Positions 11,029 through 20,336 are shown, counted from the stretch's first letter. The stretch is 64,000 nucleotides of DNA from Vibrio casei (GCF_002218025.2 NZ_AP018680.1:1240001-1304000); one strand, 5' to 3'. Notes: a model not told the origin generated them from the letters alone. Made by a program: numbers and translations.

Positions 11029-11049
11029 GGATGAATAGGGAATAATATT

Positions 11050-11523
11050 ATGGATGGATTAAACATTGTCTGTGTCGATGACAAACCTGAGGTTGTGTTC
11101 AAATTGCTGCATGATCTTTCAATCTTCTCTGATTGGATTAAAGTGAAGCAATGTTTTAATGCTGATGAAGCACAAGCTTGGTTAGAAAAGCTTGATCGAA
11201 AAGGGGAGTTTGTCAGTGTGGTCATTTCTGATCAAAATATGCCGGGTAAACATGGGATTGATTTACTGGTTTGGCTAAGCTCAGATAGGCGTTTTCGTCA
11301 CACTAAAACCCTTATGTTGACGAATAACCCAACTATGAAGGTATTGTTGGATGCAATTAATAAGGCTCATGTTGATCGTTTCTTTGTTAAACCTTGGGAT
11401 GAGGAAGCATTGGTAAATGAAGTCAGAATATTAGTGACGGAATACGTGTTTGAAAAAGGGCTAGATTACATGCCATTACGCGATAAGTTAGATTCTGATA
11501 TGGTATTGAAGTATTTGTATTAA
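11050..11523 (+). CDS. Single-domain response regulator (REC only)
   Basis: The 157-residue protein has one receiver domain and no output domain. The acidic pocket is D10/D11, the phospho-acceptor is D61 in VISDQNMPG, the switch Thr is T91 and the invariant Lys is K114 in FFVKPW. The roughly 25-residue C-terminal extension shows no DNA-binding motif. It resembles the receiver half of RpfG/HD-GYP or hybrid-kinase proteins acting in trans. The close spacing to the SLC13 transporter suggests co-transcription. The partner kinase is not in the window. Confidence 0.85.
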   Translation: MDGLNIVCVDDKPEVVFKLLHDLSIFSDWIKVKQCFNADEAQAWLEKLDRKGEFVSVVISDQNMPGKHGIDLLVWLSSDRRFRHTKTLMLTNNPTMKVLLDAINKAHVDRFFVKPWDEEALVNEVRILVTEYVFEKGLDYMPLRDKLDSDMVLKYLY

Positions 11524-11609
11524 TTATCTGCTTTACTCCTAGGTATCGAAGTAAAACAGATATCAACAATGATTAAAATATGGTTTATCGTTATCCAACC
11601 AACTGCCAG

Positions 11610-12398
11610 TTATTTAATGTGGCTAGGTGTTTTGTTGAAGTGATTTTCAATTAGACGTTGGCTGATGGAGTGCTGAGGGTGAGCAATGACTTGCTGAGTT
11701 TCGCCTGATTCAACCACTTCACCATCGTGCATAACAATCACTTTATCGGTAATGTGTTTTATGACACCAATATGCTGAGATACATACACAAAAGAAACTC
11801 CCATTTCCTCTTGAAGCTCTAAAAATAAGTTAATGATTTGCGAACGCATTGCCATATCTAAACCATTTAGTGCTTCATCTGCCACAATAACAGAAGGTTG
11901 TAATACTAACGCTCGGGCTAAACAAACACGTTGTTTTTGACCAGTTGCTAGCATTTGAGGGTAGAAATAAGCATGTTCAGGTAACAGGCCGACACGAATG
12001 AGCGTTTCTTTGACACGCCAGATACGCGCTTCTGGTGACATTTGTGTATTACGTTTTAGTGGTTCTTCTAAAATACGGCCAATCTGAATACGTGGATTTA
12101 ACGAAGTATTAGGGTCTTGGAAAATCATTCGAATCAGCTTACAACGAGTTGAATAATCCTTGTTCATTAATTGTTCGCCATTGACAAATATTTTGCCTTG
12201 GCTTGGCTCAACTACACCCGTAAGCATTTTAGCTAATGTTGATTTCCCTGAGCCATTTTGTCCGATGATGCCCAGAGTTTGTCCTGCATCGAGTGTAAAT
12301 GAAATTGGTTTTACGGCTTCATGGACACGCTTTTTTAATAAGCCAGAACGAGTTACAAAATTTTTGGATAATCCAATTACTTCTAATAATGCACTCAT
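11610..12398 (-). CDS. sapF: SapF, ATPase of the Sap peptide/putrescine ABC transporter
   Basis: The 262-residue ABC ATPase has Walker A GQNGSGKS at 46-53, Walker B VIVADEA at 170-176 and an atypical signature LATGQ at 150-154 instead of LSGGQ. SapF proteins generally have a variant here. It is the last gene of sapABCDF, whose genes overlap or abut (sapF start and sapD stop share 4 nt). Sap systems are linked to antimicrobial-peptide resistance, K+ uptake and, in E. coli, putrescine export. The substrate in this organism is not known. Confidence 0.92.
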   Translation of the reverse strand: MSALLEVIGLSKNFVTRSGLLKKRVHEAVKPISFTLDAGQTLGIIGQNGSGKSTLAKMLTGVVEPSQGKIFVNGEQLMNKDYSTRCKLIRMIFQDPNTSLNPRIQIGRILEEPLKRNTQMSPEARIWRVKETLIRVGLLPEHAYFYPQMLATGQKQRVCLARALVLQPSVIVADEALNGLDMAMRSQIINLFLELQEEMGVSFVYVSQHIGVIKHITDKVIVMHDGEVVESGETQQVIAHPQHSISQRLIENHFNKTPSHIK

Positions 12399-13426
12399 AT
12401 CGGTTTCTCCACTTTCACTTTTTTCTCTAGTGTTGTTCGCTTTTCCATATTAAGCGGAAAATGGCAGCTAAATTTATGAGTTTTAATTCGTTTACGCTCA
12501 GGAACATGCACACATTTTGTTTGTGCATATGGACAGCGTGGCCCTAAGCGACAACCAATAGGTAAATGCTGAAGAGGTGGAATTGAGCCTGGCAGTGAAG
12601 GCAGTCGGCTTTTATGTGGAATCCATTCGTTAAAGTCGGGCATAGCATGCAATAGTGCGACCGTATAAGGGTGTTTAGGCTCATTTAAAATATGTTTGGT
12701 ACTAGCCGATTCAACGGATTGACCGCAATACATGACGGTAATTCGTGTTGCCCATTGAGTAATCGTGGTTAAATCGTGCCCGATTAGCATAATTGTAGTG
12801 TTGTTGACTTGATTCATTCGGCTCAATAAACGCAAAATTTGAGATTGTGTAATAGGGTCTAAATCATTGGTTGGTTCATCGGCGATGAGGACCTTAGGCT
12901 TGGAAGCAATGGCCATTGCAATCATGATTTTTTGACATTGTCCATCGGTGAGCTCGTAAGGATAACTGCCCATGACTTGGCGGTGATCCTTAATGCCTAC
13001 TTTATGTAAGAGTGCCTTGGCTAATTTATGACGCCAATGCCAACGTTGCCACCATTTCCCTTCAAAGGATGACGAAGGGATAGACTCTCGTAATTGATGA
13101 CCAATCTCTTCTGAAGGGTCTAAGCAGCTAGAGGGTTCTTGGAAAATAACCGCAATATCACGAGCAATGACTCGTCGTCTTTCTTTGACGGTTAATTGAA
13201 GTAAATCGATATTACCTAAACGCATCCGGTCAGCAGAGACTTTCCATGTATCTTTGGTTAGCCCAACAATGGCTTTGGCTACAAGGCTTTTCCCTGAGCC
13301 AGACTCACCCACTAAACCACGAATTTCACCTTCATTCAGTGTGATGCTCATTCGGTCAACCGCTTTCACTGTTCCGTGCGGAGTTTCAATTTCAATAGTG
13401 AGGTTTCTAATATCAAGTAAAGGCAT
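12395..13426 (-). CDS. sapD: SapD, ATPase of the Sap ABC transporter
   Basis: The 343-residue ATPase of the oligopeptide/dipeptide type has Walker A GESGSGKS at 40-47 and Walker B VLIADEPT at 179-186. The signature is degenerate, ELTDGQCQK around 158-166. The C-terminal oligopeptide-transporter extension carries the cysteine-containing segment [14 protein letters not shown], typical of OppD/DppD-like proteins. The gene abuts sapC by 1 nt and overlaps sapF by 4 nt. SapD is the subunit reported to support Trk potassium uptake in E. coli. Confidence 0.92.
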   Translation of the reverse strand: MPLLDIRNLTIEIETPHGTVKAVDRMSITLNEGEIRGLVGESGSGKSLVAKAIVGLTKDTWKVSADRMRLGNIDLLQLTVKERRRVIARDIAVIFQEPSSCLDPSEEIGHQLRESIPSSSFEGKWWQRWHWRHKLAKALLHKVGIKDHRQVMGSYPYELTDGQCQKIMIAMAIASKPKVLIADEPTNDLDPITQSQILRLLSRMNQVNNTTIMLIGHDLTTITQWATRITVMYCGQSVESASTKHILNEPKHPYTVALLHAMPDFNEWIPHKSRLPSLPGSIPPLQHLPIGCRLGPRCPYAQTKCVHVPERKRIKTHKFSCHFPLNMEKRTTLEKKVKVEKPI

Positions 13427-14313
13427 TATTCAATTCCTGCGTTTAACGCTTGGCGAACGCCTTCACCAACTAAGTTGATGATGATCACCGAAAACATAAT
13501 GAATAAACCGGGTAATGTTACCGTCCACGGAGCAAGATAAATCAAGTCAACGGAATCGCCTAACATGGTTCCCCATTCAGGAGATGGCGCTTGTGCGCCA
13601 AGCCCTAAAAAGCCCAATGCGCTAATGTCTAAAATTGCAATGGATGCTGCCATGGTCATTTCTGCTGCAATGACGGTCGCAATATTTGGTAAAATAGAGC
13701 TCCATAAAAGGTGGAAGTTATTTGCACCGTCTAAGCGAGCAGCGATGTTGTAATCTTTTTCAACTTCAGCATTGACAGCTAAGTAAACGGAGCGAATAAA
13801 ACGAGGAATAAGGGCTAAGCAAATAGCTAAAAGAATGGTGAATTCACCAGAACCAAAAAATGCGACAAAGATAATGGCCAGTAATAATGATGGAATTGAC
13901 ATGACAGTATCAAGTAAGTGATTGAGGGTACTTGATAGCAGGCCTTTTGTCATACCAGCAAAGATACCGATAGTACAACCGATCAATGTGGCGATTAACA
14001 TTATAACCATGCCGGATCCAAAAGTCAGTTGAGCTCCCATCAGAAGGCGAGACAAAATATCGCGTCCAATATCGTCAGTCCCTAAAAAATACTGAACGCT
14101 GCCTTGATGGCTCCAAGATGGTGGTTGTAACAAATTTTTAGTTTGCATTAATGGATCATGAGCAACTAAGAAAGGGGCTGTGATGGTGATTAAGCTTAAA
14201 AGTACAAAGCACCATAATCCAAACATAGCAAGGCTGTTTGAACGGTAACTGCGCCAGAAACGTTCGAATTGACCCGGAATGCGGTCTTCTTGATAAATAT
14301 TATTTGACAGCAT
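13426..14313 (-). CDS. sapC: SapC, permease of the Sap ABC transporter
   Basis: The 295-residue inner-membrane permease is of the DppC/OppC type. After a cytoplasmic N-terminus ([12 protein letters not shown]) there is one membrane span, a periplasmic segment with the [18 protein letters not shown] and [16 protein letters not shown] motifs, and five more spans. The EAA-loop, which contacts the ATPases, is around [17 protein letters not shown]. It overlaps sapB by 14 nt and pairs with it. Confidence 0.92.
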   Translation of the reverse strand: MLSNNIYQEDRIPGQFERFWRSYRSNSLAMFGLWCFVLLSLITITAPFLVAHDPLMQTKNLLQPPSWSHQGSVQYFLGTDDIGRDILSRLLMGAQLTFGSGMVIMLIATLIGCTIGIFAGMTKGLLSSTLNHLLDTVMSIPSLLLAIIFVAFFGSGEFTILLAICLALIPRFIRSVYLAVNAEVEKDYNIAARLDGANNFHLLWSSILPNIATVIAAEMTMAASIAILDISALGFLGLGAQAPSPEWGTMLGDSVDLIYLAPWTVTLPGLFIMFSVIIINLVGEGVRQALNAGIE

Positions 14314-15262
14314 ACCACTGCTTCCTTACTAAAGGGTTAACCATCGCACCAATGAGATCAGATAAGATGTTGGCTAGGAGGACAAAGGTTGCTACGGCCA
14401 TAACTCCGGCTTGAATGGAGACGTAATCTTTGTCGGCTAATGCTTCCAGTAACCAACGACCAATACCTGGCCAATTAAAAATAGATTCAGTGATGATGGC
14501 ATAAGTCAGCATGCTAGAAAGTTGCACACCTACTTTTGGTATTATTGGGGGGATAGCATTGCGAAGTACGTGTTGGAAAACAATTTCGTAAGTTGATAGC
14601 CCTCGAATTCGTGCTGCCCGAATGTAGTTTTGCTTCCTGACTTCCGCGACAGATGAGCGCATGAGCCGAATTACTTCGGTGGTTGGTGCTAACGCTAACA
14701 CTAAACAAGGTAATACTAAGTGCATTAAAACATTTTGTATTAACTGCATCCGTAATGGATCATTTGTCAAAAAAGCATCGATTACAGCAAAGCCGGTTAT
14801 ATAAGGCACATCAAATAATAAATCATGGCGTCCTGAAACGGGCGTGTAACCTAAATTTAAGGAAAAAAACATGATCATCATTAATGCAATCCAAAAAATA
14901 GGGATTGAATAACCGACCATTGAGCTAAAAGAAATAATTGTATCGAGCACTTTACCTTGGCGCATACCTGCTAATGTCCCAATAGGGATGCCTACCATCA
15001 ATGAAAAAATCATGGCAAAAAAGCATAACTCTAAAGTGGCAGGAAAAACCATTTTGATTTCATCGATGACTGGAATACCATACAAATTTACCCCTAAATT
15101 CATTTGGGATAATTGGCCTAAATAGGTCGTCCAACCTTGAAAAAAATCTTGAATAGCCCATGGAGAAAGAGGGTCTAAGCGCAGGATGCTATAGCCAATC
15201 AATGTGAGTATTAACAAAGTGATTATGAATAAATTTATTCGACGCAGAGTATAAACCAGCAT
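14300..15262 (-). CDS. sapB: SapB, permease of the Sap ABC transporter
   Basis: The 320-residue permease is of the DppB/OppB type with six predicted membrane spans. The N-terminal span (INLFIITLLILTLIGYSIL) is followed by the periplasmic DPLSPWAIQDFFQGW region. The EAA-loop is seen at AEVRKQNYIRAARIRGLS near residue 210, and the conserved FNWPGIGRWLLEA motif lies near the end. The stop overlaps sapC by 14 nt and the start abuts the sapA stop by 1 nt, so translation is likely coupled through the whole operon. Confidence 0.92.
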   Translation of the reverse strand: MLVYTLRRINLFIITLLILTLIGYSILRLDPLSPWAIQDFFQGWTTYLGQLSQMNLGVNLYGIPVIDEIKMVFPATLELCFFAMIFSLMVGIPIGTLAGMRQGKVLDTIISFSSMVGYSIPIFWIALMMIMFFSLNLGYTPVSGRHDLLFDVPYITGFAVIDAFLTNDPLRMQLIQNVLMHLVLPCLVLALAPTTEVIRLMRSSVAEVRKQNYIRAARIRGLSTYEIVFQHVLRNAIPPIIPKVGVQLSSMLTYAIITESIFNWPGIGRWLLEALADKDYVSIQAGVMAVATFVLLANILSDLIGAMVNPLVRKQWYAVK

Positions 15263-16893
15263 TATTTTTCCCTTACAACATGTTCGAAACTACCCGAATT
15301 AAAAGGGTTTAAGGCAAATCCACTGAGCGAACTGTGGTGAACTTGATATTGTACACCATGTGCAATAGGAATAATGGGTAAAGCTTGCGTTAACATGGTT
15401 TGAGCTTGGTGATATAAATTCATACGATGTCGTTTTTGATCACTTTCACGTGCCAGCATTAATAAAAAATCGAAATCAGGGTTACACCACATTGAAATAT
15501 TTAATCCTGCTTGTTGAGCCTCACATGAAAGCAGTGGGCGCAGTAAACTGTCTGGTTCACCGGTATTAGCTGACCAACCTGTCAATACTAAATCGGTATT
15601 TGGTTGTGTTGTTAATACTCGGCGTTTCACATTTTCTTCCGTCATAATATTGAGTGTTATGCCAATATCAGCAAAGTCTGATTGAATGAGTTCTGCGGTT
15701 TTATGTGGGTTGGGATTAAAAGATTGCGCAGTGAGAGGAACCCACAAAGTTAGATGTAATCCTGTTTCATAACCCGCTTGTTTTAATAAAGCCTTTGCGT
15801 AAGCACGATCATAACGAATTTGTTTGCTATTGTCTTGATAAGCCCACGATTCGGAGGGTAATAATGAAGTTGCAACCTGGCCTTTTCCATAATAAACCGA
15901 TTCTAAAATGTTTTTTCGATTGACCGCGAAGCTGAGTGCTTTCCTTACCTTTATGTTATTTAAAGCAAAATGTTGAGTATTGATGGCGATAAAAGCAACA
16001 TTCATTGCTTGATTGGTATTGGTACGAATATTTTCGGCTTTATCAAGAACGGTTAATTGGCTCGTAATGGGGTCGGTCATGACATCACATTCATTTCTTA
16101 GTAATTTAGCTAGGGTTCCTGTACCACGATTAGCAAAATCAAATACTACTTGTTCCATTTTTGCCTCACCATTCCAATATTTGGCATGGCGAACCAAGCG
16201 TATTAAATCATTATTCTCAGTGTCCAGCATTTTAAATGGGCCAGTTCCGATAGGGAATTGATCCATATTGGACTTTTTTCCAATAGAAATTAAATACTCG
16301 GCATATTCTGCTGAGTGAATCGAGGCAAAAATAGTTGCAATATTGGAAAGAAAAGTATTATCAGGATAGTTAAGAGTAAAAGTGACATGTCTATCGTCTA
16401 CTGCAACGACATCTTTAACGAGTTTAGAAAAACCAATACTTTGAAACCAAGGATAATGTGCACCATTGACATAATGAAAAGGGTTATTTGAGTCAATAAT
16501 ACGCTTGAAGCTAAAGACAACATCATCGGCATTGAAAGGTCGGGTCGGTAGAAACCAAGCGGTTGATTGAAACATCACGTTATCTTTTAGTGTAAAGGTA
16601 TAAATTGTGTTGTTAGGGTTGCTGACCCATTGAGTGGCGAGTTGGGGAATAGGTTGTAACGTTTGGGGATCCAGTGCGAGTAAAGAATTAAACAGTTGAG
16701 GTGCAATCGCTTTAATACTTTTATTACCATCCGATAATTGAGGGTTAAAAAAATTAGGGTAAGTGTCTGCACAATAGATAAAACCATGTTGGCGAACTTG
16801 ATTATCTTTTGGCATGTTATCACATGCCGTTAACCCGAAAATGGCAAAAGTAAGAATGAAAACGTAGCGAAGAAAAGTAGGCATCTTAAACAT
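15262..16893 (-). CDS. sapA: SapA, substrate-binding protein of the Sap transporter, predicted lipoprotein
   Basis: The 543-residue family-5 extracellular solute-binding protein is homologous to SapA/DppA (for example FVYC-like start of the mature part, NADDVVFSFKRI, PIGTGPFKML). It has a lipobox: hydrophobic FILTFAIFG followed by LTAC with Cys at residue 24, so it is probably anchored to a membrane. E. coli SapA, as I recall it, has a non-lipoprotein signal. A start at the Met three residues later is also possible. It is the first gene of sapABCDF. Confidence 0.92.
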   Translation of the reverse strand: MFKMPTFLRYVFILTFAIFGLTACDNMPKDNQVRQHGFIYCADTYPNFFNPQLSDGNKSIKAIAPQLFNSLLALDPQTLQPIPQLATQWVSNPNNTIYTFTLKDNVMFQSTAWFLPTRPFNADDVVFSFKRIIDSNNPFHYVNGAHYPWFQSIGFSKLVKDVVAVDDRHVTFTLNYPDNTFLSNIATIFASIHSAEYAEYLISIGKKSNMDQFPIGTGPFKMLDTENNDLIRLVRHAKYWNGEAKMEQVVFDFANRGTGTLAKLLRNECDVMTDPITSQLTVLDKAENIRTNTNQAMNVAFIAINTQHFALNNIKVRKALSFAVNRKNILESVYYGKGQVATSLLPSESWAYQDNSKQIRYDRAYAKALLKQAGYETGLHLTLWVPLTAQSFNPNPHKTAELIQSDFADIGITLNIMTEENVKRRVLTTQPNTDLVLTGWSANTGEPDSLLRPLLSCEAQQAGLNISMWCNPDFDFLLMLARESDQKRHRMNLYHQAQTMLTQALPIIPIAHGVQYQVHHSSLSGFALNPFNSGSFEHVVREK

Positions 16894-16955
16894 ACTCAGT
16901 GGATGGAAATAACAATGCTAGGCAAGCAGATAATGTTTGCCTTGATCTATTAGTA

Positions 16956-17960
16956 CTAACTTTGGCTTTCGTTGCCAATCATATTGTATTTACGCAACAT
17001 GCCTCTAAATTGATGGTAGCTTAAACCGAGAAGCTTAGCCGCATTTCGTTGGTTGTATTTGGCCTGTTTCAAACTTTTAGTCAGTAAATACGTGTCTTGT
17101 TCGGTTTGCCATTGTTTGTAGTTTATAGGAAGTGATACTTTGATTTGGGTATCTTTGAATTCAATTTCTTTTTTTGGATTGGTGACGGCGTCACCTTTTT
17201 TAAATGGATTGAAGACAATATGAATAATAGGTGTTGTTTGTTCACCATGCTGATAAACGGCACGTTCAACGACATTTTTTAATTCACGGACATTGCCAGG
17301 CCACGGGTAATTCAGCAATGATTTTCTTGCCTGTGTGCTGAATCCCGAAAATAATGGAAATCCAAGCTCTTGGCACATTTGAATCGCATAGTGTTCGGCG
17401 AGTAATAATATGTCTTCAATTCGCTCTCTTAGAGGGGGGAGTTGAATCACATCAAATGCTAAACGATCAAGTAAATCGGCCCGAAAAGTACCTTGTTCGG
17501 TCAGTTCAGGAAGATTGGCGTTGGTGGCACAAATCAAACGTACATTAGCATGCAATGTTTTTTGCCCACCAACGCGTTCATATTCTCCGTACTCAATAAC
17601 TCTTAAAAGCTTTTCTTGTACCGATAAAGGAGCCGTGGCCAGTTCATCTAAGAATAACGAACCATTTTCCGCCCGTTCAAATCTGCCTTTATGCTGTCCT
17701 TTTGAGCCAGTAAACGATCCAGATTCATGACCGAACAATTCAGAATCAATTAAACCTTCACTTAATGTCGAACAATTTAAGCTGACTAATGGAGATTGCC
17801 AACGTTTGGACAAGTAGTGTAAGCGTTGGGCAATAAGCTCTTTGCCGGTACCTCGTTCACCAACAATTAATACTGGACGTTCAATTCCGGCAAGTTGGGA
17901 CGTTTTATCGAGCGCAGTAAGAAAAGTCGCGGATTGACCAATGATATTCTGAGCTTTCAT
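16956..17960 (-). CDS. pspF: PspF, sigma-54 activator of the phage-shock operon
   Basis: The 334-residue enhancer-binding protein has an AAA+ domain and a C-terminal Fis-type HTH (QRNAAKLLGLSYHQFRGMLRK) and, as is typical for PspF, no N-terminal receiver domain. Walker A is GERGTGKE at 34-41. The sigma-54-contact loop reads GSFTGS at 81-86 rather than the consensus GAFTGA. The ATG at 17960 is preferred over one 33 nt upstream because homologues start there and AGGA is suitably placed. The gene is divergent from pspABC and PspA normally inhibits it. Confidence 0.93.
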   Translation of the reverse strand: MKAQNIIGQSATFLTALDKTSQLAGIERPVLIVGERGTGKELIAQRLHYLSKRWQSPLVSLNCSTLSEGLIDSELFGHESGSFTGSKGQHKGRFERAENGSLFLDELATAPLSVQEKLLRVIEYGEYERVGGQKTLHANVRLICATNANLPELTEQGTFRADLLDRLAFDVIQLPPLRERIEDILLLAEHYAIQMCQELGFPLFSGFSTQARKSLLNYPWPGNVRELKNVVERAVYQHGEQTTPIIHIVFNPFKKGDAVTNPKKEIEFKDTQIKVSLPINYKQWQTEQDTYLLTKSLKQAKYNQRNAAKLLGLSYHQFRGMLRKYNMIGNESQS

Positions 17961-18007
17961 GTTATCGATCCTAAAATTGGTTAGATTTACCAATGATTAG
18001 TCAAAGT

Positions 18008-18030
18008 GCTCACTTATTGCAAGTGGAGAT
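18008..18030 (+). promoter_or_regulatory. Candidate PspF upstream activating site
   Basis: An imperfect inverted repeat, CTCACTT-ATTGC-AAGTGGAG, lies about 80 bp upstream of the predicted pspA transcription start, between the divergent pspF and pspA genes. Position fits an enhancer for PspF. The assignment rests on position and symmetry only. Confidence 0.4.
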
Positions 18031-18073
18031 TGTTGGTTTAATATTTTTTCTTTTATTTTCAAATGATTAAAAG

Positions 18074-18090
18074 TTGGCATGATTCCTGTA
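18074..18090 (+). promoter_or_regulatory. Sigma-54 promoter of pspABC
   Basis: The sequence TTGGCATGATTCCTGTA has the -24 GG and a -12 GT with 10 bp between them. The -12 GT, instead of the usual GC, also occurs in the E. coli pspA promoter as I recall it. The predicted start is near 18100, about 47 nt before pspA. Confidence 0.75.
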
Positions 18091-18146
18091 GTGATAGTTG
18101 TTAATTATATCCACTAACCTAATTGTTAATTGAAAAGGAGTCGACC

Positions 18147-18812
18147 ATGGGGATTTTTTCACGTTTTACTGATATCGTTAATTCAAATATCAGCTCATTA
18201 CTTGATAAAGCTGAAGATCCAGAAAAAATGATTCGCCTGATCATCCAAGAAATGGAAGATACGCTAGTTGAAGTTCGTACGCATTCAGCTAAAGCATTGG
18301 CTGATGATAAAGAGCTCACACGCCGTATTCAATTTGTTGAAGAACAAGTTGAAGAGTGGAAATCCAAAGCAGCATTGGCGATTCAAAAGGAGCGTGAAGA
18401 TTTAGCTCGCGCCGCTTTAATTGAAAAACAAAAGATGGAAGATAATTTAAAAGATCTTCGCAACGAAAAAACACTACTGACGGAATCTGTTGAAAAGTTA
18501 GCGGGTGAAATTGGTAAGCTTGAAATTAAAATCATTGAAACACGTGCTAAGCAAAAATCGATTGTGATGCGTAAACAAGCAGCAGGTCATCGTCGAGATA
18601 TTAAAAAACAACTTCATACAGGCAAAACAGAAGAAGCATTATCTAAATTTGAGCAATACGAGCGTAAGATTGATGAGCTAGAAGCGGAAGCCGATAGCTA
18701 CGATTTAGGTGCAAAAGGTAAAGATTTGAATCAAGAGTTTGCCGATTTACAAGCCGATGATGAAATTGAAAAAGAATTAGAAAAGCTGAAAAAAAGCTTA
18801 CAAGATAAATAA
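18147..18812 (+). CDS. pspA: PspA, phage-shock membrane-maintenance protein and PspF inhibitor
   Basis: The 221-residue PspA/IM30 (ESCRT-III-like) protein begins with the amphipathic helix GIFSRFTDIVNSNISSLLDK that binds stressed membranes. A long helical hairpin and coiled coil (residues 25-190) follow, with the PEKMIRLIIQEMEDTLVEVR segment conserved in the family. At rest it binds and inhibits PspF; on loss of proton-motive force it oligomerises on the inner membrane. AAGGAG lies 6 nt before the ATG at 18147. pspB follows after 95 nt. Confidence 0.96.
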   Translation: MGIFSRFTDIVNSNISSLLDKAEDPEKMIRLIIQEMEDTLVEVRTHSAKALADDKELTRRIQFVEEQVEEWKSKAALAIQKEREDLARAALIEKQKMEDNLKDLRNEKTLLTESVEKLAGEIGKLEIKIIETRAKQKSIVMRKQAAGHRRDIKKQLHTGKTEEALSKFEQYERKIDELEAEADSYDLGAKGKDLNQEFADLQADDEIEKELEKLKKSLQDK

Positions 18813-18907
18813 TGCATCATTACGTGGTTCTTTTTATAAAAGACAATATTTAATGGTAAAAAATAAAAGGGTGGCATTAGCGTCCCAATAAGAGAGAGGA
18901 GTGGTTC

Positions 18908-19138
18908 ATGAGTGCTTTATTCGTGACTCCGTTAGTTGTATTTTTAATTTTTGTCGCGCCGTTATGGCTTCTTTTGCATTACCGTAGTAAGCGTAAAGTA
19001 TCGAGTGGATTATCAAGAGAAGAGCTTGAACAACTAAAAACATTGGCAGAACGCGCTGAGAGTGTTCAGCAACGAGTCAAAACATTAGAAAAAATCTTAG
19101 ATGTAGAGGCTCCAAACTGGAGACGTAATCATGGCTAA
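18908..19138 (+). CDS. pspB: PspB, phage-shock inner-membrane protein
   Basis: The 76-residue protein has one N-terminal membrane span (LFVTPLVVFLIFVAPLWLLL) and a C-terminal cytoplasmic helix (LEQLKTLAERAESVQQRVKTLEKIL). The final APNWRR motif is characteristic of PspB. With PspC it senses envelope stress and relieves PspA inhibition of PspF. GAGAGGAG precedes the ATG. It overlaps pspC by 8 nt. Confidence 0.95.
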   Translation: MSALFVTPLVVFLIFVAPLWLLLHYRSKRKVSSGLSREELEQLKTLAERAESVQQRVKTLEKILDVEAPNWRRNHG

Positions 19139-19532
19139 AGGCATGGATAAAAGTGCACTTTATCGAGAACCAAAAAATGGCAAGATAGCAGGTGTTTGCG
19201 CCGGCCTTGGCCGTTATTTTGGTATGGAAGTTTGGTGGGTACGTATTATTGTCGTTTCTGCTTTCTTGCTCGGTGGTGGTATTTTGGTTTTGTTTGCTTA
19301 CGTTGGTTTATGGCTAATGCTGGACAAACGCCCGGAGTCGTTGGACGCAGAAGATGAACTTGATTTTGACCACACGATTAAAAGTAAACCTTGGCAGAAA
19401 GGGCAGATTCCCTCTGAATTATTAAAAGAGCTTAATAAAGAGTATGAATCACTAGAGTCAAAAATTCGTAACATGGAAGCGTATGTCACGTCCGATGCTT
19501 ATAAAGTGAATAAAGCGTTTAATCAATTGTAA
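19131..19532 (+). CDS. pspC: PspC, phage-shock sensor protein
   Basis: The 133-residue protein begins with the PspC domain (LYREPKNGKIAGVCAGLGRYFGM), where the YREPKNGKIAGVCAGL motif is diagnostic. One or two membrane spans follow (IIVVSAFLLGGGILVLFAYVGLWLML). The C-terminal region is charged and partly coiled-coil. PspC partners PspB in signalling envelope stress. It overlaps pspB by 8 nt, and a terminator lies 37 nt after its stop. Confidence 0.95.
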   Translation: MAKGMDKSALYREPKNGKIAGVCAGLGRYFGMEVWWVRIIVVSAFLLGGGILVLFAYVGLWLMLDKRPESLDAEDELDFDHTIKSKPWQKGQIPSELLKELNKEYESLESKIRNMEAYVTSDAYKVNKAFNQL

Positions 19533-19568
19533 TTCTAAATGAAATATTGATTCATTTGGTATTATATC

Positions 19569-19605
19569 TGCCCCTGGTTCAGCTATGCTGTCAGGGGCAT
19601 TTTTA
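19569..19605 (+). terminator. Terminator of pspABC
   Basis: TGCCCCTG / CAGGGGCA forms an 8-bp stem with a 15-nt loop followed by TTTTT. Confidence 0.8.
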
Positions 19606-19636
19606 TATTTAGATGGCGATAAGGATCATTAATTTA

Positions 19637-20230
19637 ATGAATACGCAAACCGATACGACCTGTGGCTGGGCTATGAAGCATGACAACGAACGTGAATATC
19701 ACGATCTTGAGTGGGGCATGCCTGTTTTTGATGATAGGGTACTGTTTGAGTTCATTTGTCTTGAAGGTGCGCAAGCAGGATTAAGTTGGCGAACGATTCT
19801 AAATAAACGGGCTGGTTACACCGCTGCGTTTGAACATTTTGATATTGAGGTGCTTGCTCGATACGATGAAAGTCATGTTGCTAATATTATTGAGACGTAT
19901 GATGTAGTTAAGCACAAAGGAAAAATTGCCTCGGTGTTTTCAAATGCGAGAGCGGCACAAGTTTTGCAAAAAGAATACGGTTCACTAAGCGCAGCATTAT
20001 GGCAATTTGTTGATGGAAAGCCGATTCAAAATGCATGGACTGATATGTCTCAAGTTCCGGCGGTTACAGAACAGTCGAAAGCCATGAGTAAATTTTTAAA
20101 AAAAAATGGTTTTAAATTCATGGGGGAGACGATTTGTTATGCTTTTATGCAGGCGACCGGTATGGTGAATGATCATGTTATTGATTGTCCGTGCTACCAA
20201 AAATGTCAGGTATCGACGGTACAAATGTAA
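19637..20230 (+). CDS. tag: DNA-3-methyladenine glycosylase I
   Basis: The 197-residue Tag protein excises 3-methyladenine from alkylated DNA, the first step of base-excision repair. The zinc site is complete: C9 and H22 at the N-terminus (CGW...YHDLEWG) and H180 and C184 near the C-terminus (NDHVIDCPCY). The base-recognition Glu is in the ICLEGAQAGLSW segment. The ATG at 19637 is preferred; an in-frame ATG at 19613 lies directly after the psp terminator without a Shine-Dalgarno and would add eight residues not seen in homologues. Confidence 0.94.
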   Translation: MNTQTDTTCGWAMKHDNEREYHDLEWGMPVFDDRVLFEFICLEGAQAGLSWRTILNKRAGYTAAFEHFDIEVLARYDESHVANIIETYDVVKHKGKIASVFSNARAAQVLQKEYGSLSAALWQFVDGKPIQNAWTDMSQVPAVTEQSKAMSKFLKKNGFKFMGETICYAFMQATGMVNDHVIDCPCYQKCQVSTVQM

Positions 20231-20307
20231 GTTTAGAATATTACCAATCTATTTATTCAAGACATTGTTTGTATAGACGTTATTCCTCTTGCTTATGATT
20301 GGTTGCA

Positions 20308-20336
20308 TCAGCTTAGCATGTTTGATTGAAAGCTGA
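20308..20336. promoter_or_regulatory. Inverted repeat upstream of the BCCT gene
   Basis: TCAGCTT and AAGCTGA form a 7-bp inverted repeat separated by 15 nt, in the 280-nt gap between tag and the BCCT gene. It could be an operator or a weak hairpin. No known regulator motif was matched. Confidence 0.3.
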
